Shown in pieces: positions 1 to 8,297 of a DNA stretch of 64,000 bases. Each line of letters begins with the position of its first letter. The first letter of the stretch is position 1. The notes under the pieces were generated by a model that saw only the letters and a program-made list of their open reading frames with translations, was not told the DNA's origin and did not search any database. Source of the stretch: Sphingosinicella xenopeptidilytica. GTDB lineage: Bacteria; Pseudomonadota; Alphaproteobacteria; Sphingomonadales; Sphingomonadaceae. The stretch covers positions 806,001 to 870,000 of the forward strand of contig NZ_JBHTIK010000005.1 in assembly GCF_042676985.1 (NCBI RefSeq). The letters run 5' to 3'. The translations under genes and the position numbers were made by a program.

Positions 1-539
1 TTGCGGGCTTCCTGCGCGGCTGGGCGGACAGGGCCTGGATGATCCTGATCGATGCGCTTCTCGCCTTTCCCGGGATCCTGCTCGCACTGGCGCTCGTTGC
101 CGTGTTCGGTGCAAGCCGGTGGGGAATCATCGGGGCGTTGACCCTCGCCTATATCCCGATCGTCGCCCGCGTGGTGCGCGGCGCGACGCTTTCCCTTCGC
201 GAAAAGGAGTTCATCGAGGCTGCGCGTGTTTCGGGAGATGGTGCGGTGACGATCATGCTGCGCCATGTGGCGCCCAATCTCGCGGGCCCGGTGCTGGTTC
301 TGATGACCAGCATGTTCGGGTGGGTCCTGCTGTCGGAAAGTGCGCTCAGCTTTCTGGGTGTAGGCATTTCGCCGCCGGCGCCGACGTGGGGGAACATGCT
401 TGCGGCGGCGCGTCCCCATCTTGATGTCGCACCCCATCTCGCGATTGTTCCGGGCCTGTGCATCACGGCGGCGGTTCTCGCGGTCAATCTGCTCGGCGAT
501 GCGCTGCGCGACTATCTTGATCCGAGGAGCCGGCTTTGA
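1..539 (+). CDS. ABC transporter permease, DppC/YejE type (5' end outside window)
   Basis: Inner-membrane permease of a peptide-type ABC importer. The reading frame is open from the window edge (first full codon at base 3) and about 178 C-terminal residues are visible, so the N-terminal part of the gene lies outside. Several hydrophobic segments are present. The EAA loop that docks on the ATPase reads EAARVSG followed by LRHVAPN, as in the DppC/OppC family. The C-terminus ends in the LLGDALRDYLDPR pattern usual for this family. The stop codon overlaps the start of the fused ATPase gene that follows, so the two are one operon. The substrate-binding protein and partner permease are presumably upstream of the window. 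The substrate cannot be read from this part. Confidence 0.9.
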   Translation, partial: AGFLRGWADRAWMILIDALLAFPGILLALALVAVFGASRWGIIGALTLAYIPIVARVVRGATLSLREKEFIEAARVSGDGAVTIMLRHVAPNLAGPVLVLMTSMFGWVLLSESALSFLGVGISPPAPTWGNMLAAARPHLDVAPHLAIVPGLCITAAVLAVNLLGDALRDYLDPRSRL

Positions 540-2113
540 ACATGACACCTTCGGCCCTGGAGATTAGCGGTCTGTCCATCGCGAGCAGTGATAAGCTGCT
601 GGTGAAGGGCGTGAACCTTGGCGTGAAGCATGGGGAAATCCTCGCGCTTGCCGGCGAATCCGGCAGCGGAAAATCGATGACCGCGCGGGCCGTGGTCAGT
701 TTGCTGCCGCCGGGCGTTCGACGCCTCAGCGGTAGTATCCGGCTTGGCGGCGATGATCTCACGGCGATGGCGGATACAGATCTTCGCAAGGTACGCGGCA
801 AGCGGGTCGGCATGGTGCTGCAGGAGCCGCTGTCATCGCTCAATCCGGCTATGCGGATCGGTGATCAGTTGGTCGAAGCGCTCCTCTGGCACGAGAAGCT
901 CTCGCGGCGCGAAGCGAGGCAGCGCGCGATTGCGATGCTTGAGCGCGTTCGAATCGGTGACGCAGAAGCGCTTCTGCGTGCCTATCCTCATGAATTCTCT
1001 GGCGGGATGCGACAACGCATCATGCTCGCTTCGGTCTTTCTGCTGAAACCCGAACTTATTATTGCCGATGAACCGACCACAGCCCTCGATGCCCTCGCGC
1101 AGCGCGAAGTGCTCGATCTGATGGTTGAACTGGGCCGCGACAGCGGAGCCGCTGTTCTGCTCATCACGCACAATCTCGCGCTTGCAAATCGCTATGCCGA
1201 TTCGCTGGCGGTGATGAACAATGGCGATATCGTCGAAAGCGGGCAGGCGAGGGTGGTCCTCGCGGCGCCGGCGCAGCCCTATACGCGAAAACTGGTCGAG
1301 GCTGTGCCGCGCAGGAGCGAGATTGCAATGCCTGCGCCTCGCGCAGATGGCGATCCTCTTCTTTCCGTTCGTGGCCTGTCGGTGGAGTATCCGGCGCGCG
1401 GTGGAGCATCCGTAGCCGCAAAGCGCGCGCTTGATGACGTGTCCTTCGACGCATGGAAGGGGGAGTTCATCGGGGTCGTCGGCGGCTCCGGGTCTGGCAA
1501 GACGACTCTTGGGCGTGCGATCATGGGGCTTGTCAGTCCTTCGTCCGGTTCTGTCCGTTTTGTGGGCGAACCGCTTTCCATGCCGCGCAGCCCGGCGTTT
1601 CGGGCACGAACGCAGATGATCTTTCAGGATCCCTATTCATCGCTCGATCCGCGGCGCAAGCTGGTAAATGCCGTGGCCGACCCGTTGAGACACGAAGCGG
1701 ATCTGTCTGCGGCCGAACGCCGCGACCGCGCCAACGCACTTCTCGAGAAGGTTGGACTCGGCGGTTTTGGCGAACGTCTTCCGCATCAGCTTTCGGGTGG
1801 TCAGCGCCAACGTGTAGCGATCGCGCGTGCTCTCGTTCGCGAGCCCGATCTGGTTGTTGCGGATGAACCGACCTCGGCGCTCGACATGACGATCCAGGCG
1901 CAGATTCTGGTTTTGCTGCAAACGCTTCAGGCGGAGCGGGGGTTCACGTGTCTGTTCATTTCGCATGACCTTGCGGCAATCGAACAGGTCGCATCGCGGG
2001 CGTTGGTGATGGACGGTGGGCGGGTCGTTGAAACCGGTGATGCCGGGATGATTTTCGCGCATCCGGCACATCAGTTCACGCGCGCTCTCGTCGAGGCGTC
2101 ACCGCGTTTTTGA
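536..2113 (+). CDS. Fused double ATP-binding protein of an oligopeptide ABC importer (DppD-DppF / YejF type)
   Basis: This 525-residue protein carries two complete ABC ATPase domains. Domain 1 has Walker A GESGSGKS, signature FSGGMRQR and Walker B LIIADEPTTALD. Domain 2 (from about residue 270) has GGSGSGKT, LSGGQRQR and LVVADEPTSALD. The length and fused layout match YejF-like ATPases that power peptide (and microcin C-type) uptake. The TTG start at 536 overlaps the permease stop and has GAGGAG six bases upstream; an ATG at 542 is the alternative. The family exports nothing; it energises import through the permease just upstream. An AT-rich gap follows, so this is probably the last gene of its operon. 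Confidence 0.92.
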   Translation: MNMTPSALEISGLSIASSDKLLVKGVNLGVKHGEILALAGESGSGKSMTARAVVSLLPPGVRRLSGSIRLGGDDLTAMADTDLRKVRGKRVGMVLQEPLSSLNPAMRIGDQLVEALLWHEKLSRREARQRAIAMLERVRIGDAEALLRAYPHEFSGGMRQRIMLASVFLLKPELIIADEPTTALDALAQREVLDLMVELGRDSGAAVLLITHNLALANRYADSLAVMNNGDIVESGQARVVLAAPAQPYTRKLVEAVPRRSEIAMPAPRADGDPLLSVRGLSVEYPARGGASVAAKRALDDVSFDAWKGEFIGVVGGSGSGKTTLGRAIMGLVSPSSGSVRFVGEPLSMPRSPAFRARTQMIFQDPYSSLDPRRKLVNAVADPLRHEADLSAAERRDRANALLEKVGLGGFGERLPHQLSGGQRQRVAIARALVREPDLVVADEPTSALDMTIQAQILVLLQTLQAERGFTCLFISHDLAAIEQVASRALVMDGGRVVETGDAGMIFAHPAHQFTRALVEASPRF

Positions 2114-2209
2114 TGTGATTTAAAATGTACTATTGACAATATAAAGACAACAATATTTTCTTGCGTTGAAAAATGCATTCATAGGTTGCCGGAAAAAAGG
2201 GGGACAACT
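2114..2209 (+). promoter_or_regulatory. AT-rich leader with a possible promoter for the siderophore-type receptor
   Basis: This short gap is much richer in A/T than the flanking genes. It contains TTGACA at 2133-2138, a fair -35 match, with a T-rich stretch 15-17 bases further on that could serve as -10. A strong ribosome site (AAAAAGGGGG, around 2194-2203) precedes the GTG start at 2210. No clear Fur box was recognised. The promoter is inferred from base composition and position only. Confidence 0.35.
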
Positions 2210-4327
2210 GTGATCAATCGTAAAACGGTTCTGATATCTGCGACGGCCCTGTCGCTATCGTTTGGCGCGAGTGCTGCGTTCGCGCAGGACGCGGGATCGC
2301 CGCAGCTTGAAGAAATCGTGGTGACGGCCGACAGGTCCGATAGCTTCGGCGCTGATTTCCTGCAGGCTGGCACGTTCCGCAACGGTCATCAGATGGATAC
2401 GCCGCTGACCGTCAGCGTCATCCCCGAAAAACTGCTGGAAGCCCAGCTCGCCACTTCGGTCCTCGATGCGCTGCGCAACACGCCGGGCGTGACGACCGCG
2501 TCCATCAATGCCAGCGTCTACAGCAACCTTTCTGTTCGCGGCATTCCGGTGGAGAACCGCGGCAACTGGCGCTTGAACGGCAGCCTGCCGATCGTGAACC
2601 TCATCGACCTGCCGCTGGAAAACAAGATGCGCGTGGAAGCCCTGAAGGGCGCATCGGCGCTCTACTATGGTTTCAGCACGCCCTCGGGCATCGTCAATCT
2701 TGTCTCGAAGCGCGCGACGGCTGATCCTGTCACGTCCTTGCGCGCCTTCGGCAATATTCACGGGCAGGCCGGCGGTCATGTCGATATTGGCCGCCGGTTC
2801 GGCGACTTCGGCGTTCGCGTCAACGCTCTTGCTGCGAACCTCGAAACCGGCGTGGCGCGCACCGAAGGACACCGCTGGTTTACCTCCGCAGCTATCGACT
2901 GGGAGCCGAGCGATTCCTTCAGCCTTCAGCTCGACGGCGAGTATATCTACAAGACACTCACCGAACCGACGACACTTCGCCCTTATACGCAAAGCGGCGT
3001 GTTGACCCTGCCGCCGATCATTTCGATGAAGCGGAATGTCGGATCGCAGTGGTTCAAGTCGCCGGCGCGTGAGTACAACCTGCTGGCACGTGCGGAATAC
3101 AAGATTTCGCCAGCCTGGGCGCTCACCCTCAATGCCGGCGTTTCGAACCTGAAGCGTGATCGTCGCTTCTCGGATTTCCGGTTCACGAACCCCACGCTTG
3201 CCAATCCCACGCTCGGGCCCGGTACGCTGACGGTCGAGCTCGCCAACGACAACAGCTATGAGAATGTGTATTTCCGCGGCGAGATCGCGGGTACGTTCGA
3301 TACAGGACCGCTGCGTCACGAGATCATAGCCGGCGCAAGCAGCAACCGTCGCGATGCCATCAATCCGCGCGTGCCGACGGTCGCGTTCGCGCAGAACTAT
3401 TTCGATCCGGTCGTTGTGCCGGAAACGCCGATGCCGGCGCGAGCGCTTCTGAACACGTCCAAGATCGAGGATGTCGGTCTCTATGCGTTCGACCGTGTGT
3501 CCTATAACGATTTCGTCTATTTGACGGTCGGTATGCGCTACACCGATTTCAAGGATGACACGCGTAACTTCTCGGCAGCGGGCGTGGAAACGAGCCGCGT
3601 CACCTACGAGACCAAGCCGACATCATGGTCTGCGGGCCTCCTCGTGAAGCCCGTGTCGTGGATCAGTGTATACGGCACCTATATCGAAGGTCTGGAAAAT
3701 TCCCGCGTCGCGCCCGCCGGCACGATCAATGCCGGTGAATCGCTTCCGGCCGCGGTCAGCGAGCAGAAAGAGTTCGGTATCAAGGCGGAGTTCGGTCGCT
3801 TGATGGCGACGGCCGCCTATTTCGAGATCGAGCGCGGCTCATCGTTCACGAACGCCGACAACAGGTTCGTTCTCGATGGCCTTGCCCGCTACAAAGGTGC
3901 CGAGTTCAGCCTGACCGGCGAAATCGTACCGAGCCTGTCAGTTTACGCGTCGGCGCTCGTGCTCGATACCGAGCAGATCAGCGGCAGCACCAACATCGGC
4001 AACGATATCGAGAACGCCCCGAAGTTCTCGGGCTCACTGTTCCTCGAATATGATCTCCCGGTCGTCGAGGGGCTGGCGGTGTCCGCGGGCGTGTTCCGCG
4101 TCGGTAAGCGCTACGGCAATGCGGCCAATGCCTATCAGGTTCCCGGCTACACGACCTTCGACGTCGGCGCGAGCTATACGACCGAAACGCTGATCGGCAA
4201 GGAAACCACGTTCCGCGTCTATGCGGATAACGTGACCGGCAAGAAATACTGGGCATCGGCCAGCTCGAGCCTGCTCGCGCCCGGTCTACCGCCTTCGGTG
4301 CGGTTCTCCATCGAAACATCATTCTAA
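2210..4327 (+). CDS. TonB-dependent siderophore-type receptor
   Basis: Outer-membrane receptor of 705 residues. A cleavable signal peptide (MINRKTVLISATALSLSFG..AFAQ) is followed by a TonB-box-like EEIVVTADR. The plug domain has the FhuA/FepA-type features SVIPEKLL, RNTPGVTTA, SVRGIPVENR and ALKGASALYYG..PSGIVNLVSKRA. The C-terminus is a beta-barrel ending in Phe (RFSIETSF), as needed for BAM assembly. The GTG start at 2210 is preferred over the TTG at 2186 because it has a strong GGGGG-type ribosome site and begins directly with the signal peptide. The PiuC-type hydroxylase two genes downstream is a common partner of iron-siderophore receptors, which supports iron-chelate uptake. The actual ligand is not known. 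Confidence 0.9.
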   Translation: MINRKTVLISATALSLSFGASAAFAQDAGSPQLEEIVVTADRSDSFGADFLQAGTFRNGHQMDTPLTVSVIPEKLLEAQLATSVLDALRNTPGVTTASINASVYSNLSVRGIPVENRGNWRLNGSLPIVNLIDLPLENKMRVEALKGASALYYGFSTPSGIVNLVSKRATADPVTSLRAFGNIHGQAGGHVDIGRRFGDFGVRVNALAANLETGVARTEGHRWFTSAAIDWEPSDSFSLQLDGEYIYKTLTEPTTLRPYTQSGVLTLPPIISMKRNVGSQWFKSPAREYNLLARAEYKISPAWALTLNAGVSNLKRDRRFSDFRFTNPTLANPTLGPGTLTVELANDNSYENVYFRGEIAGTFDTGPLRHEIIAGASSNRRDAINPRVPTVAFAQNYFDPVVVPETPMPARALLNTSKIEDVGLYAFDRVSYNDFVYLTVGMRYTDFKDDTRNFSAAGVETSRVTYETKPTSWSAGLLVKPVSWISVYGTYIEGLENSRVAPAGTINAGESLPAAVSEQKEFGIKAEFGRLMATAAYFEIERGSSFTNADNRFVLDGLARYKGAEFSLTGEIVPSLSVYASALVLDTEQISGSTNIGNDIENAPKFSGSLFLEYDLPVVEGLAVSAGVFRVGKRYGNAANAYQVPGYTTFDVGASYTTETLIGKETTFRVYADNVTGKKYWASASSSLLAPGLPPSVRFSIETSF

Positions 4328-4349
4328 CTCAGGGTAGGGGACAGTTGTT

Positions 4350-5018
4350 ATGCTTATGAGAAAAATCTGGTGCGGTCTTGGTGTGGTCGCGCTCAGTGCG
4401 GGTACGGCGGCCGCTCAGTCGGGTGAGGCTGGCGAGGCGGGTGAAGGCGGCGAGGCCGGCACTCCGGCGGCTGTTGCTGCCGAGAATTATTTCGGTGCGA
4501 CGCACAAGCCTGATTATCCGTTCGCTACGGCACTCAAGAAGGTTCTCGCAGGCGAAAACGGCGAAGGTGGTATCGGCTTTTCCTCGGGCGGGAAGCAGTT
4601 CGTCATCAACGCGCTGACCGACAAGCAACTGAAGGCATCGCTCGTGGGCAACACGGTTCGCAAGGATCAGGCCGTGGCGCTTTATTTCGGTGCCGACGGC
4701 AAGGTCGAGGGCTGGAAGCGGGACTGGGCGAAGGCGGACATGAAGGAATGCCCGACGGCACTCGGTGGCAACTATGAAATCGAGCACGGTATTTGCTACA
4801 CCGCTACCGTAAATCCGGTTGTCGGCTCGTATGAGATCAAGAATGGAACTGTCTGTATGCCTGCCTATTCGGGCAAGGCCGCGGATGGCCGAGGCTGCTA
4901 CTACTTGGGCTTCATGGGCAAGTATGTCATCATTGGCGATGGAAAGCGCATGTACGGAAGCGGCAAGGATCTCGTTCCCGGCAAGGAGCTTGCTGCATTC
5001 CAGCCACATCTTCACTAA
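4350..5018 (+). CDS. Exported protein with N-terminal Glu/Gly-rich repeat, unknown function
   Basis: A 222-residue protein I do not recognise. It starts with a signal peptide (MLMRKIWCGLGVVALSAG..AAAQ). Directly after the cleavage site comes the acidic repeat GEAGEAGEGGEAG, then EAGTPAA. A folded part follows with a second acidic patch (GENGEGG, about residues 69-75). Four cysteines sit in the C-terminal half (contexts KECP, GICY, TVCM, RGCYY), which would suit two disulfides in the periplasm. It starts 23 bases after the receptor gene and is followed 34 bases later by the PKHD hydroxylase, so it is probably co-transcribed with both. A role in periplasmic metal or chelate handling is a guess from context. 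Confidence 0.8.
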   Translation: MLMRKIWCGLGVVALSAGTAAAQSGEAGEAGEGGEAGTPAAVAAENYFGATHKPDYPFATALKKVLAGENGEGGIGFSSGGKQFVINALTDKQLKASLVGNTVRKDQAVALYFGADGKVEGWKRDWAKADMKECPTALGGNYEIEHGICYTATVNPVVGSYEIKNGTVCMPAYSGKAADGRGCYYLGFMGKYVIIGDGKRMYGSGKDLVPGKELAAFQPHLH

Positions 5019-5052
5019 GGTGTGACGAATAAAGGATCGTCGGGGGCATCGT

Positions 5053-5721
5053 ATGATCATCTGTATTGGCGATGTCCTTGACGGTTCGAAGCTTGAAAGC
5101 ATCCGCGCCCTTGCGGCACGTGGTGGTTTCATGGATGGCCGTGGAACTGCCGGGGGTGCGGCAAGCACTGTCAAAAAGGTGGACCAGCTTCCGGGCACCG
5201 ATCCGGCCTATGCTGAAATCACGGCTATTGTTGCAGAGGCGGTCAGTCAAAACGAGGTTGTTGCAGCTTCTGCACTGCCCCGTCTCATGTCCCGACTGCT
5301 GATCAGTCGTGCAGGACCGGGCATGGGCTACGGCCCCCACGCGGATAATGCGGTGATGGGGGATCCGCCGATCCGCACCGATCTCGCCTTCACGGTCTTC
5401 ATCAATGATGAAGACAGTTACGATGGTGGTGAGTTGGTCGTGTCGGACGCGCAAGGCGACCAGGTCCTGAAACTCCCCGCCGGTGCAATGGTGCTCTATC
5501 CGGCGACGACGATACATCGGGTAAACACGGTGACGCGGGGTGAGCGCCTTGTCGTGGTCGGCTGGATACAGAGCCTGGTACGGGACCCGCGCGTTCGGGA
5601 AATGCTGCTCGACCTCAGTATTGCGGAGCGGCAGCTTCTGGAAACGACGGGCAAAGGCGAGGCTTTTGACCTCATCGCGAAATCACGGTCCAACCTCTTG
5701 AGGTTGTTCGCAGAAACCTGA
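5053..5721 (+). CDS. piuC: PKHD-type Fe(II)/2-oxoglutarate hydroxylase, PiuC/YbiX family
   Basis: Cytoplasmic 222-residue oxygenase of the PiuC family, the family's usual length. The double-stranded beta-helix metal site is complete: H96 and D98 in GPHADNA, H155 in TTIHRV, and R165 as the likely 2-oxoglutarate contact in RGERLVVVGW. The C-terminal helical part (SLVRDPRVREMLLDL) is also typical. PiuC-like genes are regularly found beside TonB siderophore receptors and are iron-repressed in other proteobacteria. Their substrate is not established; here the nearby receptor and the Glu/Gly-rich exported protein are the obvious candidate partners. The ATG start has a G-rich ribosome site (CGGGGGC). 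Confidence 0.9.
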   Translation: MIICIGDVLDGSKLESIRALAARGGFMDGRGTAGGAASTVKKVDQLPGTDPAYAEITAIVAEAVSQNEVVAASALPRLMSRLLISRAGPGMGYGPHADNAVMGDPPIRTDLAFTVFINDEDSYDGGELVVSDAQGDQVLKLPAGAMVLYPATTIHRVNTVTRGERLVVVGWIQSLVRDPRVREMLLDLSIAERQLLETTGKGEAFDLIAKSRSNLLRLFAET

Positions 5722-5763
5722 TACGCTCGCGCATGGCGGCGTATCCATCAAGGAAGCCGTTCC

Positions 5764-6258
5764 ATGAAAATCCAAATGGCCGTCGGGTTGGCCGTGGCCG
5801 CTGTCGCGATCATCGCTGCTGCTCCGGGCGACGACACACCTCAATTCTCTCCGAACGATTGGCTGCTCTCGGTTCCCGATCCGGATGATCGTGCACGCCT
5901 TTTGCAGAAGCAGATGCGCGGGTTCGACCAGCCTATGCTTGAGGTCGGCGAACGCTACCGTTCGTTCAAGGAAGCACTCGGCCGGGGTAACTATGACCTC
6001 GCCGCCTATCAGTGGCGAAAGATCCGTGTCACCATAGAAAACGGCATCGAAAAGCGTCCGGGTCGAGCAGAAAATGCGCGGCAGGTGTTTCTTGATGCGA
6101 CGTGGGACGAAGTGCGTACAGGCGTCGAAAGCAGCGATCCTGTGAAGGCCGTTGCCGCATATGAGCTTGCCAACTCATCTTGTCAGGCGTGCCACGTCGC
6201 CGAACAGGTCGATTACGTGAACGCGCAGGTCCTGTTCGAAACGCCGCCCTTCAAGTAA
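5764..6258 (+). CDS. Cytochrome c'-like (class II) monoheme protein
   Basis: A 164-residue exported protein. A hydrophobic N-terminal signal (VGLAVAAVAIIAAA) is followed by a helical domain and a single heme-attachment motif, C140-Q-A-C143-H144, close to the C-terminus. This placement is characteristic of class II cytochromes c (c'/c556), which are four-helix bundles in the periplasm. It lies 42 bases after the hydroxylase gene, so it may share its transcript. The methionine that gives six-coordination in c556 proteins cannot be assigned by eye. Electron transfer or binding of small gases is possible; a specific role is not visible. Confidence 0.75.
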   Translation: MKIQMAVGLAVAAVAIIAAAPGDDTPQFSPNDWLLSVPDPDDRARLLQKQMRGFDQPMLEVGERYRSFKEALGRGNYDLAAYQWRKIRVTIENGIEKRPGRAENARQVFLDATWDEVRTGVESSDPVKAVAAYELANSSCQACHVAEQVDYVNAQVLFETPPFK

Positions 6259-6266
6259 GGGCGGCG
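6242..6266. terminator. Perfect GC-rich hairpin between convergent genes
   Basis: The 10-base arms CGCCGCCCTT (6242-6251) and AAGGGCGGCG (6257-6266) pair perfectly around a 5-base loop. The hairpin spans the stop codon of the cytochrome gene and ends just before the stop of the converging aminotransferase gene. There is no long T tract on either side. It may act as a bidirectional terminator or as a transcript 3' end block. Confidence 0.55.
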
Positions 6267-6270
6267 ACCT

Positions 6271-7584
6271 TTACGCCGCCGCCGTGATCGTTTCCCGAAG
6301 CATCTCGACCATCGTATCGATTTCCGCTTTCTCGACGATGAGGGGCGGAGACAAGGCAATGATGTCGCCGGTCACGCGGATGAGCAACCCGCGCTGGAAG
6401 CAATCCGTGAATACGTCGTAGGCACGGCTGCCCGGCGCACCTTCGCGCGATGCGAGTTCGATACCGGCGACGAGACCGATCGCGCGAATGTCCGTGATCG
6501 CCGGCAGATCGCGCAGGCTGAAAACAGCCTCCTTCCAGTACGCTTCGAGCTCTGCCGCGCGTGTGAGAAGGCCTTCCCGCGCATAGATGTCGAGTGTCGC
6601 CATGCCCGCCGCGCAGGCGACCGGGTGGCCCGAATAGGTGTAACCGTGGAACAGCTCGATGGCGGACTCTGGGCCTTGCATCAGGGCATCGTGAACATCC
6701 CGCGAGCAGAAGACCGCGCCCATCGGCACCGCGCCGTTGGTGATGGCCTTGGCGGTCGTCACGATGTCGGGCCGAACACCGAATTTCTCCGTTGCGAACG
6801 GCGTGCCGAGCCGGCCGAAACCCGTGATCACTTCGTCGAATATCAGCAGGATGCCGTGGCGCGTCGCGATCTCGCGAAGCCGCTCCAGATAGCCCTTCGG
6901 CGGCAGCAAAACGCCGGTGGAGCCCGCCATGGGTTCGACGATCACCGCCGCGATCGTTTCCGCACCGTGCAGGCCGACAAGCCGCTCGAGGTCGTCGGCA
7001 AGATCGGCGCCATGTTCCGGCAGGTCCGGCGAAAAGGCGTTGCGCGCCGGGTCGTGAGTGTGGCGCAGGTGATCGACGCCGGTCAGCGTCGGGAAGACGC
7101 GCCGATTGTTTACGAGACCGCCGACGGAAATGCCGCCGAAGCCGACACCATGGTAGCCCCGTTCCCGGCCGATGAAGCGCGTGCGCGTGCCTTGCCCGAT
7201 CGCGCGCTGGTAAGCGACGGCGATTTTCAGGGCCGTATCGACCGATTCCGAGCCGGAATTGGTGAAGAAGATGCGGTCGAGTCCCGCAGGTGCGATCTCG
7301 CCGAGCCGCTCGGCAAAGCGGAACGCGATGGGGTGTCCCATCTGGAAAGTGGGCGCATAGTCGAGCGTGCGGAGCTGTTCGCCCACGGCCTCGGCGATTT
7401 CGCGTCGGCCATGACCCGCATTGACGCACCAGAGGCCTGCAGTGCCGTCCAGAATACGCCTGCCATCGTCGCTGCGATAATACATGCCCTCTGCTTCCGC
7501 GAGCAGGCGCGGCGCAGCCTTGAACTGCCGGTTGGCGGTGAACGGCATCCAGAAATTATCGAGGGCGGCGGTATTGGTCGGCAT
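6271..7584 (-). CDS. Class III (omega-amino acid:pyruvate type) PLP aminotransferase
   Basis: A 437-residue fold-type I PLP enzyme. In the longer reading frame the motifs are the phosphate-binding NSGSESVDTALK, the aromatic-stacking GYHGVGFGG, the PLP-nitrogen aspartate in LLIFDEVITGFGR and the Schiff-base lysine in TTAKAITNGAVPMGAV. These define the class III group that includes beta-alanine/omega-amino acid:pyruvate and putrescine-type transaminases. I chose the ATG at 7584 because AAAGGA lies six bases upstream; an ATG at 7605 would add seven residues. It is divergent from the XRE-cupin regulator and convergent with the cytochrome gene. Amine or omega-amino acid use is inferred; the exact substrate cannot be decided by sequence reading alone. 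Confidence 0.88.
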   Translation of the reverse strand: MPTNTAALDNFWMPFTANRQFKAAPRLLAEAEGMYYRSDDGRRILDGTAGLWCVNAGHGRREIAEAVGEQLRTLDYAPTFQMGHPIAFRFAERLGEIAPAGLDRIFFTNSGSESVDTALKIAVAYQRAIGQGTRTRFIGRERGYHGVGFGGISVGGLVNNRRVFPTLTGVDHLRHTHDPARNAFSPDLPEHGADLADDLERLVGLHGAETIAAVIVEPMAGSTGVLLPPKGYLERLREIATRHGILLIFDEVITGFGRLGTPFATEKFGVRPDIVTTAKAITNGAVPMGAVFCSRDVHDALMQGPESAIELFHGYTYSGHPVACAAGMATLDIYAREGLLTRAAELEAYWKEAVFSLRDLPAITDIRAIGLVAGIELASREGAPGSRAYDVFTDCFQRGLLIRVTGDIIALSPPLIVEKAEIDTMVEMLRETITAAA

Positions 7585-7686
7585 GTGTTGTCCTTTCTCA
7601 AGCACTCCAACACTCCGGGCGGGTTAAAACAAGGCGTTTTCTTTGTGCTTTGCTCTACGCGCGTTTCGGCGCATTGAAGGCGAGGT

Positions 7687-7703
7687 GTTGAGTAGGGTTC
7701 AAC
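7687..7703. promoter_or_regulatory. Inverted repeat in the divergent aminotransferase/XRE promoter region
   Basis: GTTGA (7687-7691) and TCAAC (7699-7703) form an inverted repeat with a 7-base spacer. It lies in the 144-base space between the divergent aminotransferase and the XRE-cupin gene, just before the regulator's ribosome site. Position and symmetry fit an operator for the adjacent regulator; there is no further proof. Confidence 0.35.
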
Positions 7704-7728
7704 AACGTGAACGCAGGGAGGGAGCGCG

Positions 7729-8283
7729 GTGTCGGAAGATATAGGCGTTGGGTGGCGACTGCGTCATGTGCGACATGCGGCGGGCCTCTCGCAGCGTGTC
7801 CTTGCGAAACGCGCGGGTATCACGAACTCCACGATCTCACTCATCGAGGCGGATCGCGCCAATCCGTCGCTCGGTGCGCTGAAGCGCATTCTCGATGCGA
7901 TCCCGGTCGGCCTGTCGGAGTTTTTCGCGTTGGAGCGGGAACCGGACGACGCGACGTTCCACGCGGCAAGCGACCTGATCGAAATCGGCAAAGGGAATGT
8001 CTCGTACCGCCAGGTGGGGCGATCGATGACGGGGCGCAAGCTGCAGATGCTGGACGAACGCTACAAGCCAGGCTCGGATACAGGCCGCATCCTGCTGAGC
8101 CATGACGGCGAGGAAGCCGGAATTGTCATTTCAGGCCAGATCGAAGTGATAGTCGGTAACGAGAGGCGCGTCCTCGGCCCGGGCGACGCTTACAGCTTCG
8201 AGAGCCGGATACCGCATCGTTTTCGCTGCGTAAGTGCCGAGCCTGCGCGTGTCGTCAGCGCCTGCACGCCGCCGACGTTCTGA
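7729..8283 (+). CDS. XRE-family regulator with C-terminal cupin domain (PuuR-like)
   Basis: A 184-residue DNA-binding regulator. The N-terminal helix-turn-helix (about residues 10-65) reads LRHVRHAAGLSQRVLAKRAG with TNSTISLIEADRANPSL, a clear HTH_3 pattern. Residues about 110-180 form a small cupin barrel (VISGQIEVIVG, LGPGDAYSFESRIPHRF). This layout is found in PuuR and other regulators of amine or amino-acid catabolism. The GTG start is preceded by GGGAGGG. It is divergent from the class III aminotransferase, which it probably controls. Its effector would bind the cupin and is unknown. Confidence 0.87.
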   Translation: MSEDIGVGWRLRHVRHAAGLSQRVLAKRAGITNSTISLIEADRANPSLGALKRILDAIPVGLSEFFALEREPDDATFHAASDLIEIGKGNVSYRQVGRSMTGRKLQMLDERYKPGSDTGRILLSHDGEEAGIVISGQIEVIVGNERRVLGPGDAYSFESRIPHRFRCVSAEPARVVSACTPPTF

Positions 8284-8297
8284 ACTGAGCGTATCTC

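Noticed and set aside
2255..3319. A 354-codon minus-strand open frame opposite the siderophore-type receptor
   Set aside because: No motif, Arg-rich translation, and the plus-strand receptor is complete.
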